A DNA stretch of 64,000 nucleotides from the NCBI GenBank assembly GCA_934155625.1, contig CAKPHD010000001.1:1-64000 (forward strand), written 5' to 3'. Positions 18,648 through 27,235 of this stretch are shown piece after piece; the stretch's first letter is position 1, and each line of letters opens with the position of its first letter. The DNA comes from an uncultured Clostridia bacterium (GTDB taxonomy: Bacteria; Bacillota; Clostridia; TANB77; CAG-508). The notes beneath the pieces are model-generated. The model did not search any database. It had not been told where the DNA came from and saw only the letters and a list, made by a program, of their open reading frames with translations. A program made the position numbers and the translations under genes.

Positions 18648-18664
18648 TTAGACTGAATAGTCAA
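18648..18664. promoter_or_regulatory. Possible operator upstream of accD
   Basis: On the minus strand TTGACT, four bases, then AGTCTAA form an imperfect palindrome 70 nt upstream of the proposed accD start. Fatty-acid genes in Firmicutes are often controlled by FapR or FabT at palindromes; this one matches neither consensus closely. Confidence 0.3.
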
Positions 18665-18691
18665 GTTAAAAACTCTTGACGTAGAGTCAAA

Positions 18692-18735
18692 AAAATATCA
18701 CAATAATGATATTTCTATCAAAATTGTGATATTTT
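18692..18735 (-). terminator. Terminator after pyk
   Basis: AAAATATCACAAT pairs with ATTGTGATATTTT 27 nt beyond the pyk stop. Confidence 0.75.
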
Positions 18736-18761
18736 CACATATATATCTTCCGATTTATTAA

Positions 18762-20195
18762 TTAAATTCTTACAATTCCTCCAAGAACTTTTTTATCTAA
18801 ACCTTGAGAAAATGTTTGAGCTCCACCTAAAAGAACTACAACATCACCTTTTTCAAGGATTTCTTGTTCTTTTAATTTTTGAATTCCTTTTTCAACTGTT
18901 TCTTCAATTGTTTCTTCACCTTCAACAAATACTGGAGTTACATTCCAAGCTAAAGCTAATTGGTGGAATGTTCTTCTATTATCTGTTACAGCTAAGATTG
19001 GGCATCCAGCTCCAAGTCCTGATAATGTTCTAGCAGAATCTCCTGTATGTGTATATACAACGATTGCATCTGCATTGAAGTTTTTAGCTGTTACACATGA
19101 AGAATAAGCAATTTTAGCTTCATCATCAGATAAATCTAAATATTCATTATTGTCAAATCTCTTCCAGTAATGAATTTCTGGTTCAACTCTATTAGCTATT
19201 TTAACCATTGTTTGTACACATTCAACTGGGTAATCACCTTGAGCACATTCTCCTGAAAGCATTATTGCACTTGTTCTATCATAGATAGCATTTGCTACAT
19301 CACTTGCTTCAGCTCTTGTTGGTAATGGTTGATGTGTCATTGATTCTAACATTTGTGTAGCTGTTATAGCTGGTTTGAATAATTTGTTAGCTGTTCTAAT
19401 AATTCTCTTTTGAACAACTGGTGGTTCTGTAAAGTCTGTTTCTGTAGCCATATCTCCACGAGCGATCATTTGAGCATCAGCTTCGTTAAGAATATCGTCT
19501 AAGTTTGATAAACCTTCAACATTTTCAATCTTTGTAACGATTTGGATATCTTTTCCACCATTTTCATCTAATACTTTTCTTACTTGTCTTATATCATCTA
19601 AGTTTCTTGCAAATGAAATTGCAACAAAGTCATAATCATGTTCGCAAGCAGCTTTTAAATCTGCTATGTCTTTTTCAGCTAATCCTGGTAATCTGATAAT
19701 TGTTCCAGGTAAGTTCATTGTTTTTCTGCTTCCTAAACCATTTCCATGCACAACTGTTGTAACTATATCTTTTCCAACAACTTCGTCAACTTTTAATTCA
19801 ATTGCTCCATCATCTATTAAGATTTTTGTTCCTGGTTGTACATCTTTATATAATTCTTTATATGTTATAGAAACTTTTTCTTCGTCTCCTGTAATGTCTT
19901 CATTAACTAATGTGAATTTTTGTCCATCTTTTAATTGGATTTTTGTATTTTTTCCTGTATATAACATTCCTGTTCTGATTTCAGGACCTTTCATGTCTAA
20001 TAGCAATGCGATTGGTAAATCTTTTTCTTCTCTTAATTTGATTATTGCTTCTGTTTTTTCTGATTGCTCATCCCAACTTCCATGTGAATAGTTGATTCTG
20101 CAAACGTTTAATCCTGCATCGAATAATTCTTCTAATTTGTTTTCACTTGCTGGACCGATTGTTCCTACAATTTTAGTTTTTCTTAAATTTTTCAC
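18762..20195 (-). CDS. pyk: Pyruvate kinase
   Basis: 477 residues. Core motifs: LRKTKIVGTIGPAS at the N-terminus, LLDMKGPEIRTG, the catalytic TKIENVEG, the ARGDMATE metal and PEP site, and ATQMLESM. It transfers phosphate from PEP to ADP, the last step of glycolysis. It lacks the C-terminal PEP-utiliser domain found on many Bacillus enzymes. The start is a GTG preceded by AAGGAGGAATTC, with an extended -10 promoter about 40 nt upstream, so it is a single-gene unit. Confidence 0.96.
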   Translation of the reverse strand: MKNLRKTKIVGTIGPASENKLEELFDAGLNVCRINYSHGSWDEQSEKTEAIIKLREEKDLPIALLLDMKGPEIRTGMLYTGKNTKIQLKDGQKFTLVNEDITGDEEKVSITYKELYKDVQPGTKILIDDGAIELKVDEVVGKDIVTTVVHGNGLGSRKTMNLPGTIIRLPGLAEKDIADLKAACEHDYDFVAISFARNLDDIRQVRKVLDENGGKDIQIVTKIENVEGLSNLDDILNEADAQMIARGDMATETDFTEPPVVQKRIIRTANKLFKPAITATQMLESMTHQPLPTRAEASDVANAIYDRTSAIMLSGECAQGDYPVECVQTMVKIANRVEPEIHYWKRFDNNEYLDLSDDEAKIAYSSCVTAKNFNADAIVVYTHTGDSARTLSGLGAGCPILAVTDNRRTFHQLALAWNVTPVFVEGEETIEETVEKGIQKLKEQEILEKGDVVVLLGGAQTFSQGLDKKVLGGIVRI

Positions 20196-20230
20196 TTTGA
20201 ATTCCTCCTTAAATTTTTACAATTACTGCT

Positions 20231-20239
20231 ATTATACCA
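20231..20239 (-). promoter_or_regulatory. Extended -10 promoter element of pyk
   Basis: Minus strand TGGTATAAT (20239-20231) about 40 nt upstream of the pyk start. No good -35 box lies at 17 nt. Confidence 0.5.
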
Positions 20240-20345
20240 TTTTTGTTGATGATTTATACAATTCATATCATACAATAGCTTTTTCACATTTTATAGTTTT
20301 TTGCTACTAATATAGCCATAAAGTTTCGAATTTTAAAATTCAGCA

Positions 20346-20366
20346 CAAAAACGCCTTAACGGCGTC
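20346..20366 (-). terminator. Terminator after rpmF
   Basis: GACGCC, loop, GGCGT followed by TTTTT on the minus strand, just beyond the rpmF stop. Confidence 0.8.
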
Positions 20367-20376
20367 TGTCATTTTA

Positions 20377-20562
20377 TTATTCTTCTACTTTTTTTGCAAC
20401 TACTTCTTTTCCATCATAGTATCCACAGTTTGAACATACTCTATGTGGTAATACTGGTTCATGACAATGTGGGCAAGTAGCAAATTTTGGTTGTTCTACT
20501 TTCCATGTTGATCTTTTTGAATGTGTTCTAGCTTTTGACCATCTTCTTTTTGGTTGTGCCAT
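20377..20562 (-). CDS. rpmF: 50S ribosomal protein L32
   Basis: 61 residues from the ATG at 20562, chosen because GAGGAGGGATTAAG precedes it (the upstream ATG lies ahead of this site). The sequence begins MAQPKRRWSKAR, with a zinc ribbon formed by CPHCHEPVLPHRVCSNC. L32 is a small structural protein of the large subunit. The frequent partner yceD (DUF177) is absent upstream; rpmF is transcribed alone from a consensus promoter. Confidence 0.95.
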   Translation of the reverse strand: MAQPKRRWSKARTHSKRSTWKVEQPKFATCPHCHEPVLPHRVCSNCGYYDGKEVVAKKVEE

Positions 20563-20682
20563 CTTAATCCCTCCTCGCATAAGATATATGTATATATCTG
20601 TTCATTTTTTACTTATTAAAAATATTATCATTTTCTAATATTGCTGTTTATAGCAAATTACAACTAATTTTGTCACTCTAAA

Positions 20683-20711
20683 ATTATACAAGCATTTTTT
20701 CAATTTGTCAA
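20683..20711 (-). promoter_or_regulatory. Promoter of rpmF
   Basis: Minus strand TTGACA (20711-20706), a 17-nt spacer and TATAAT (20688-20683): a perfect sigma-A consensus. Confidence 0.85.
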
Positions 20712-20825
20712 CAGCTTTTGGAAATTTTGTGCAATTTTTGCATAACTTTTATGTAATTTTTATAAAAACACTGAATATATTATAAAATGAGTAAATAAAT
20801 TTATTTGATTGGAGGCTTTATTTAT

Positions 20826-22778
20826 ATGTGTGGAATTGTTGGTTTTGTAAATTATAAACAAAATCTTATAAAATATAGGCAAACTTTAATTAATATGAAT
20901 TCTTCCCTTTCTAAACGTGGACCTGATGAAGAAGGCTATTACCTAAGAGAACATGTTGCACTCGCCCATAAGCGTTTAATTGTTATTGACCCTGATGGTG
21001 GAAAACAACCAATGGCACGGAAAAGGACCAGTCTTGGTACGGCAGAGAACCGGTCCCAACGGTAACAAAAAATGTGACGTTAGAGAACCGGTCCCAAAAG
21101 TACCAAAAAATGTGACGGCAGAGAACCGGTCCCAAAAGTACCAAAAATTATAGTTTATAACGGACAAATTTATAATACAAAAGAATTAAGGCAAACATTA
21201 GAAGAAAATGGATTTACTTTTGAAAGCCATAGTGATACAGAAGTGTTATTAAAAAGTTATATTTATTATGGAAAAGATGTGGTTCATCATTTAAATGGTA
21301 TTTTTGCTTTTGCTATTTGGGATGAAAAAAATGAAGAACTTTTTATTGCTAGGGACCATTTTGGCGTTAAACCTTTATTTTACACCATGCAAAATAATTC
21401 TTTTATTTTTGCTTCTGAAATTAAAGCTATATTCCAATATCCTGGTGTCCAACGAATTTTAGATTCTCAAGGGGTTTCTGAATTGTTTGGCATTGGTCCT
21501 GCTCATACTCCTGGAACTACTATCTTTAACAATATTTTTGAATTAAAACCTGCTCATTTTGCAGTTTTCAATCGTTCGGGTCTTCATCTTGAAAGATATT
21601 GGAAATTAAAAAGTGCACCACATACTGAAAATTTTGCCCAAACCTGTGACCATCTAGAATTTCTTTTAAAAGATGCTATTACTAGGCAATTGGTTTCTGA
21701 TGTGCCTTTATGTACGTTTCTGTCTGGTGGATTAGATTCAAGTATTATAACTAAATATGCTTCTGACTATTGTTTTGAACATAATCTACCACCACTTGAT
21801 ACTTACTCAATTGACTATGTTGATAATGACAAAAATTTTGTAAAGAGTGATTTTCAGCCAAATTCTGATAATTACTACATAAATTTGATGGTTAGCAAAC
21901 TTCATACCATTCATCACCCTATTGTTATTGATACTCCTGAACTTGCAAACTATTTAGAAGATGCAATGATTGCCAGAGATATGCCTGGAATGGCTGATAT
22001 TGATTCTTCTCTTTTATTGTTTTGTAAATATGTAAAACCAACTGCTACTGTTGCTCTTACTGGCGAGTGTGCTGATGAAATTTTTGGTGGATATCCATGG
22101 TTTTTCCGTGAAGATGCTCTTAAAAGTGGAACTTTTCCTTGGTCTATTGCTATTGATGAACGTCAAACTTTACTTAATCCAAGTATTGCTAAAAAAGTCA
22201 ATTTAAAGGATTATATAAATTACAGATACACTGAAAGTCTTGACCAGGTTGAAATTCTTGATACTGATTCTCCAGAAACTGCTGAAAAAAGAAAAATCTC
22301 ACATCTTACTCTTAACTGGTTTATGCAAACTCTTCTTGACCGTTCAGATAGAATGGCTATGTACAATGGTTTTGAACTTCGTGTTCCATTTTGCGATTAT
22401 CGTTTAGCTCAATATGTTTGGAATATTCCTTGGGAAATAAAGGCTCTAAACGGACGTGAAAAAGGCTTACTTCGCTATGTTTCTCGTAAATTTTTGCCTG
22501 CTGAAATTGTTGATAGAAAAAAGAGTCCTTATCCAAAGACTCACAATCCAACTTATTTAGCAAAGGTTAAATCTATGCTTTCAGAAATAATGGCTAATCC
22601 TCATGCTCCTATTAATTATCTATTAAATAGAGATTATATTTTAAATATTCTTCAAACTGATGGTAAAGCATTTTCTAGACCTTGGTTTGGGCAACTTATG
22701 ACCGGTCCACAATTAATGGCTTACCTTTGCCAAGTTAATATGTGGCTTGAAAAGTATCAGCCTACAATGCGCATCTAA
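20826..22778 (+). pseudogene. asnB: Asparagine synthase (glutamine-hydrolysing) interrupted by a repeat array
   Basis: The N-terminal part starts MCGIVGFVNYK with the Cys2 glutaminase nucleophile behind a GGAGG site, and runs through SKRGPDEEGYY to GGKQPMARK. The same frame resumes at about 21144 as KIIVYNGQIYNTKELR and continues through the synthetase core (LSGGLDSS, TGECADEIFGGY, RVPFCDY) to the end. Between them, repeat array C introduces in-frame stops TAA (21063), TGA (21075) and TAG (21081). The net insertion preserves frame, so both halves are otherwise intact. A GTG at 21243 could start a truncated synthetase fragment without the glutaminase domain. Unless the stops are bypassed, the full enzyme is not made. 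Confidence 0.9.
21036..21148. repeat. GGTACC/ACCGGT repeat array C inside asnB (three units, reverse orientation)
   Basis: Three copies of GAGAACCGGTCCCAA with the usual AAAAAATGTGACG linkers. Immediately to the left, GGACCAGTC (about 21025-21033) looks like a decayed extra half unit. Confidence 0.93.
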
Positions 22779-22793
22779 ATATGCATATATAAA

Positions 22794-22820
22794 ATAAGTG
22801 GGATATAATGTCCCACTTAT
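22794..22820. terminator. Bidirectional terminator between asnB and the glycan operon
   Basis: ATAAGTGGGA pairs with TCCCACTTAT in the gap between the convergent genes. Confidence 0.8.
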
Positions 22821-22823
22821 GAT

Positions 22824-23165
22824 TTACATATAATATATTAATATTCCTAACAGAATAAGCCCATTGCCTAAGATTTTCTTTTTAGTAATCTTTTCGCCAA
22901 GAATTCTATTACTTAAAATCATTACAAAAAGATAACCCAAAGATTCTATTATTGGCTCGTTTTTATAAGAAACCCCTTTTAGTCCAAACACTACAAGCAC
23001 AGTTGAGATTACCATTAAAATATAACCTGTTATTACATATACATTTAAATATTCTTTTAAAACTGAATTATAAGATTTGGAAGCACTTTTTTTCAAAATA
23101 ATTTGAGATATTGAGCTTACCCAAACCGCCAAAATCAATAATACTACATATTTATTCATCTTCAT
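22824..23165 (-). CDS. Small EamA/SMR-type membrane protein (ArnE/ArnF-like half-transporter), subunit 2
   Basis: 113 residues with four hydrophobic helices, the size of a small multidrug-resistance or ArnE/F half-transporter. It begins MKMNKYVVLLILAVWVSSIS, and a conserved-looking NEPIIESLGYLFVMI precedes helix 3. It overlaps the preceding gene by 14 nt, and that gene encodes a similar four-helix protein, so a heterodimer is likely. In Arn pathways such pairs flip undecaprenyl-phosphate-aminosugar across the membrane; its place at the end of a GT2/GT-C/aminotransferase operon suggests the same job. The substrate is not known. Confidence 0.65.
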   Translation of the reverse strand: MKMNKYVVLLILAVWVSSISQIILKKSASKSYNSVLKEYLNVYVITGYILMVISTVLVVFGLKGVSYKNEPIIESLGYLFVMILSNRILGEKITKKKILGNGLILLGILIYYM

Positions 23166-23550
23166 TATTCACTATAATTGTTCCTATTATTACAATTAAT
23201 ACTCCTATTACATTTTTTATTGTTATTGTATCATTAAAGATTAGAATTGCCCATACAATTGACCAAAGTAATCCCATAGCTTTATTTGCATACGCTATTG
23301 AAACATCAAATTTTTTCAATAATTGTTGCCAAATAATTGCATATACACCTAAAATCATCATCTCTATTCCATAGTATAATATAAATTGAAATGACATAAA
23401 TTCTTGGCCTGATGCAAATTTAGCACAAACAGTTGATAATGTATATATTGCAATAACAATCTGAAGAATACATATATCTTTTAACTTTGTTTTCTTCTTT
23501 TTTTCGTTATCTAACTTTACTAATTTTGTTTTCTCTACCTCTTCATTCAT
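23152..23550 (-). CDS. Small EamA/SMR-type membrane protein (ArnE/ArnF-like half-transporter), subunit 1
   Basis: 132 residues: a charged cytoplasmic N-terminus (about 1-25, Lys/Glu rich) and then four helices. FDVSIAYANKAMGLLWSIVW resembles the conserved third segment of EamA/SMR proteins (Ala-Tyr-Ala-x-x...Gly). It is paired by overlap with the 113-aa protein. Probable role: one half of a lipid-linked sugar flippase; a small-molecule exporter is the alternative. Confidence 0.65.
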   Translation of the reverse strand: MNEEVEKTKLVKLDNEKKKKTKLKDICILQIVIAIYTLSTVCAKFASGQEFMSFQFILYYGIEMMILGVYAIIWQQLLKKFDVSIAYANKAMGLLWSIVWAILIFNDTITIKNVIGVLIVIIGTIIVNNEDE

Positions 23551-23570
23551 TAGAAATTAATTCTCCTTTT

Positions 23571-24698
23571 CTAAATTGCTAAAATATAATATCCATATCT
23601 TGTTGAGCTATCAACAATTTTATGAGAATTTATTTTTTCTATAGGACTTATATAATAAATATATTCTGGGTGTTCTTTTTTTACTTTTTCTAATTCTTCT
23701 ACATCAGATTCTGTAAAAATGAAATTGATAACCGCCTTTTTAGGTTCTACAACTTTTGTAAAATCTGGTGCATTTCCTAAAGCAACATCTATAACCATTT
23801 TTAAAAAATCATATCCTGTTGAAATTTTCACTAAATCTGAGCCTATGCAGTCTCCACCCATTCTAGCTCCAATTTCAATTATCTTTACTTTTCCATCAGA
23901 TGTAATTTTAAATTCTGCATGTGATGCTCCATTTGTAATTTTTAAACTATTTAATCCTGCAAAAACTTCTTTTTTTATTTTCTCTACCATTTCTAAATCT
24001 AATCCTGCTGGTTGAATGTGCCCTGTTTCTATAAAATGTGGTGCACCTGTTGTTCTTTTTCTTGTTATTGCTAATAAAGTATGTTTACCATTATACGAAA
24101 TACTTTCAGCACTAAATTCTTCACCATCAATATATTCTTCTATAATAGCCATTTTTTCAAATGAAACCTTTATTGCATTCTCTATTGCTTCTTTTAATTT
24201 TCCAGATTCTACTTCTTCCCAATTCTCTATTTTATTGATTGATCTGCTTCCAGACCTGTCTGTTGGTTTTACAATAATTGGCATTGAAAAATTACTTATT
24301 TTAGATATTTCTTCTTTTCCTGTACCTGCAACTTTTGTAAATTTAGGAACTGATACTCCATTTGATAAAAATGCTTTTCTCATTTCATATTTATTTGTAG
24401 ATAATCTTGTACATTCAAGGCTATTTCCTACAAGTCCTAATTTATCTGCTAAATAGTTTACTGTTAATGTGGCCAAATCTGATGCAACTGAAATAACCGC
24501 ATCTGGCTTTATTTCTTTACATTTAGCTAGTATTCTATCTTTTTCTACTATACTTATTGGATAAAAATAATCTGCAAAATCAGCACCAACAGCCCCTTCT
24601 GCCCAAGCAAATACATGCGTTTCATACCCTAGTTCTTTAGCTTTTATTATGAGTGGCATCTGAAAATTATTTGCTCCTATAATAACAATTTTTTTCAT
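23571..24698 (-). CDS. ATP-grasp domain enzyme
   Basis: 375 residues. The N-terminal Rossmann-like pre-ATP-grasp domain is KKIVIIGANNFQMPLIIKAK. The ATP-grasp core has IIVKPTDRSGSRSI, EEYIDGEEFSAES and a Mg site in IIEIGARMGGDCIGS. These carboxylate-amine ligases activate a carboxylate as acyl phosphate and join it to an amine. It lies between the WecE-type aminotransferase and the flippase pair, so it may add an amino acid or similar acid to the aminosugar amine; that is inference. A CarB- or PurK-like role is unlikely from context. Confidence 0.8.
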   Translation of the reverse strand: MKKIVIIGANNFQMPLIIKAKELGYETHVFAWAEGAVGADFADYFYPISIVEKDRILAKCKEIKPDAVISVASDLATLTVNYLADKLGLVGNSLECTRLSTNKYEMRKAFLSNGVSVPKFTKVAGTGKEEISKISNFSMPIIVKPTDRSGSRSINKIENWEEVESGKLKEAIENAIKVSFEKMAIIEEYIDGEEFSAESISYNGKHTLLAITRKRTTGAPHFIETGHIQPAGLDLEMVEKIKKEVFAGLNSLKITNGASHAEFKITSDGKVKIIEIGARMGGDCIGSDLVKISTGYDFLKMVIDVALGNAPDFTKVVEPKKAVINFIFTESDVEELEKVKKEHPEYIYYISPIEKINSHKIVDSSTRYGYYILAI

Positions 24699-24736
24699 TT
24701 AGAAACTTCCTTTCTTCCACTTGATTAGTAAATTAA

Positions 24737-25879
24737 TTAGTTTTTTTCATAAAATTCTTTTATTGCTTTTATTACTTTATCTTGTTCTTTTTGAGTTAAT
24801 CCATAATACATTGGCAATCTTACTAATTTTTCACTCTCAGCTGTTGTATATTTATCTTCTCCATTAAACCTTCCAAATCTCTTTCCTGCTGGAGAATCAT
24901 GTAATGGAATATAATGAAATACAGATTGTATTTCATTTTCTTTTAAGTATTTAATCAGTGCTGTTCTTTCTTCTAGATTTTTCGCTTTTATGTAAAACAT
25001 ATGTGCATTATGAGTACTATATTCTGGAACATATTGCAATGTTATTTTTTCACTATTTTCTAGTTCTTGCAAATTTTCTTTATAATACTCCCATGCAGAT
25101 AATCTTGCATTATTAATTTCTTCTGCCATTTCAAGTTGAGGATATAGATATGCACAATTTAATTCGCTTGGCAAATATGATGAACCATAATCTACCCATG
25201 TATATTTATCAATTTCTCCTCTAAAAAATTTATTTCTGTTAGTTCCTTTTTCTCTTATTATTTCAGCTCTTTCTATCAATTTTGGATCATTTATTACAAT
25301 AGCTCCACCTTCTCCCATGCTGTAATTTTTAGTTTCGTGAAAACTATAACATCCAAGATCTGCAATTGTTCCCAAATATTTTTCTTTGTATTTAGACATA
25401 AAACCTTGTGCTGCATCTTCTACAACTTTTAAATTGTGTTTCTTAGCAATTTTCATAATTTTATCCATATCTGGTGAAATCCCTGCATAGTGAACTACTG
25501 CAATTGCTTTAGTTTTAGGTGTTATTGCTTCTTCAATTTTATTTTCATCAATATTCATTGTTTTAGGATTTATATCTACAAAAACAACTTTTGCCCCAAC
25601 CATAATAAATGCGTCTGCTGTTGATACAAATGTATATGATGGCATTATTACTTCATCTCCTGGTTGTAAATTCAACAAAATTGCAGCCATCTCAAGAGCA
25701 TCAGTACAAGATGTTGTTAATAATACTTTTGTGGCATTAAATTTATCTTCCATCCATTTACTACATTTTTTTGTAAACTCTCCATCTCCACAAATTTTTC
25801 TACTTTTAATTGCTTTTTTTATACAATCTAATGAACCTTCTACATAAATTGGTATATTAAATCCTATCATTTTTATCAT
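24737..25879 (-). CDS. wecE: dTDP-4-amino-4,6-dideoxygalactose transaminase (WecE/RffA type)
   Basis: 380 residues of the DegT/DnrJ/EryC1 aminotransferase family. Key segments are TSCTDALEMAAILL, VEDAAQGFMSKYK, the PLP lysine in SFHETKNYSMGEGG (about K184), REKGTNRNKFFRG and WVDYGSSYLPSEL, which match the WecE/RffA subgroup closely. The enzyme transfers an amino group from glutamate to a nucleotide 4-keto-6-deoxyhexose, making the aminosugar used by the rest of the operon. Two ATGs three codons apart are possible starts. No dTDP-glucose synthase or dehydratase is present in the window. Confidence 0.88.
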   Translation of the reverse strand: MIKMIGFNIPIYVEGSLDCIKKAIKSRKICGDGEFTKKCSKWMEDKFNATKVLLTTSCTDALEMAAILLNLQPGDEVIMPSYTFVSTADAFIMVGAKVVFVDINPKTMNIDENKIEEAITPKTKAIAVVHYAGISPDMDKIMKIAKKHNLKVVEDAAQGFMSKYKEKYLGTIADLGCYSFHETKNYSMGEGGAIVINDPKLIERAEIIREKGTNRNKFFRGEIDKYTWVDYGSSYLPSELNCAYLYPQLEMAEEINNARLSAWEYYKENLQELENSEKITLQYVPEYSTHNAHMFYIKAKNLEERTALIKYLKENEIQSVFHYIPLHDSPAGKRFGRFNGEDKYTTAESEKLVRLPMYYGLTQKEQDKVIKAIKEFYEKN

Positions 25880-25891
25880 CTTCTTTCTATT

Positions 25892-27235
25892 TTAGTTATA
25901 AGCCGGTATTACATATGAGAATATCGCTTTAAATGATATTGCAATAATTAATAACATTACCATTATAATTATAATATTTCTTATTTTTTCTGACTTTATA
26001 AATTTTTCTAGCATCGTCTGAATTCCATTTACCACAAAATACACAAATGGTATTATAATTCCCATTATATATCTACCCTGTGGTTGAAAATCACTTGTAT
26101 ATGAATATATAATGCTTAAAAGTATTGGTATAATAATTGCTATTACAAAAATATAATTTAAAATATATTTACTTTTTTCCTCTTTTTTATAAATAAATAA
26201 ATCTTTAAATTTTAATAAACATCCAAGTCCTCCTATTAACCAAAGACCCAAATATGAATAATATATTTTATTTGACATTAATATACTATGATATCCGAAT
26301 ATTCCCACAAAACTTTTTGCTGTTGTATTAGCCCATGCATCTTCATCTAACATGTGCCAAATGCTTTCATTGCTATTTTCTGGTGTTTTTCTTACTGATG
26401 GCTTATATTGTTCTAAAGCATATTTATCTCCATATTCATTTTGTGTTTTGGTTCCTAATATATCTCCATCATAAATTATTGCATTCCTTACAAACCACCA
26501 ACCTGCAACTGCAAAAGCTACACTTGCTACTATTAAAGCTTTTTTTGCAATTTCTTTTGCACCCATTTTGTTCAAAACAGCTGAACTTAAACAAATTAAT
26601 ACACTACATAAAATATATCCATATGCATTGTAATATGTTAAAGCACAAAAGCCAACTGCTCCACCTAGTAATATACAATGTTTTGTTTTCCAATTGCTTT
26701 CCAATCCTAATATCCATAAATAAATTATCATAGATATTGCTAAAATTGCAGTTGAATCATTATTTATATACGAAGCTAAAAATGCAGTTATTGGCTGAAA
26801 TGCAATAAATACTATAAATAAATATTTGTAAATTCCTTTATCTTTAAAAAGTTTATTCGCAATCTTTATTACAAAGTATATTGTCAATGTCATACTTATT
26901 GTACTTACAAGTCTTGCCGCTACTACTAATACAAATTGTTGTGTAGTAAAAATTGATGCTATCTTTACAAATACTGCACAAATCATATATGTAAGAATTG
27001 GTTGAAATGCATACGAAATTCCCCAAATTGAATCTCGTATACTTTCATCTCTTCCATCTGGTATTGAATTATGTTCTGCAATATATTTACAAATATCCCA
27101 TTTCATTTTTTCGTCTGGGCATGAATTATATGGTTGTGATACTGTCCATATTAAATAATAACCAAATAAACCAATTAAAAATATAGCCATTATAATTTTC
27201 TTATTTTTTTTGCATATTTCTAAAATTTTATCCAT
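25892..27235 (-). CDS. Polytopic GT-C type glycosyltransferase (PMT/ArnT-like membrane protein)
   Basis: 447 residues with about eleven hydrophobic helices. The first periplasmic-side loop after helix 1 carries an Asp-Glu motif, CPDEKMKWD (about D41-E42), typical of GT-C enzymes such as PMT and ArnT that use polyprenyl-phosphate sugars. A later extracellular loop contains EQYKPSVRKTPENSNE. It overlaps the preceding GT2 gene by 8 nt. Expected role: transfer of the lipid-linked sugar to an envelope acceptor outside the membrane. Family assignment rests on topology and this motif, so DUF2142-like proteins are an alternative. Confidence 0.65.
   Translation of the reverse strand: MDKILEICKKNKKIIMAIFLIGLFGYYLIWTVSQPYNSCPDEKMKWDICKYIAEHNSIPDGRDESIRDSIWGISYAFQPILTYMICAVFVKIASIFTTQQFVLVVAARLVSTISMTLTIYFVIKIANKLFKDKGIYKYLFIVFIAFQPITAFLASYINNDSTAILAISMIIYLWILGLESNWKTKHCILLGGAVGFCALTYYNAYGYILCSVLICLSSAVLNKMGAKEIAKKALIVASVAFAVAGWWFVRNAIIYDGDILGTKTQNEYGDKYALEQYKPSVRKTPENSNESIWHMLDEDAWANTTAKSFVGIFGYHSILMSNKIYYSYLGLWLIGGLGCLLKFKDLFIYKKEEKSKYILNYIFVIAIIIPILLSIIYSYTSDFQPQGRYIMGIIIPFVYFVVNGIQTMLEKFIKSEKIRNIIIIMVMLLIIAISFKAIFSYVIPAYN

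Noticed and set aside
20976..21167. ORF across the asnB repeat array on the minus strand, and similar short ORFs inside arrays A, B and E
   Set aside because: They consist only of translated repeat units (WDRFSAVTF type), have no ribosome binding sites, and the unit reads open in several frames by chance.
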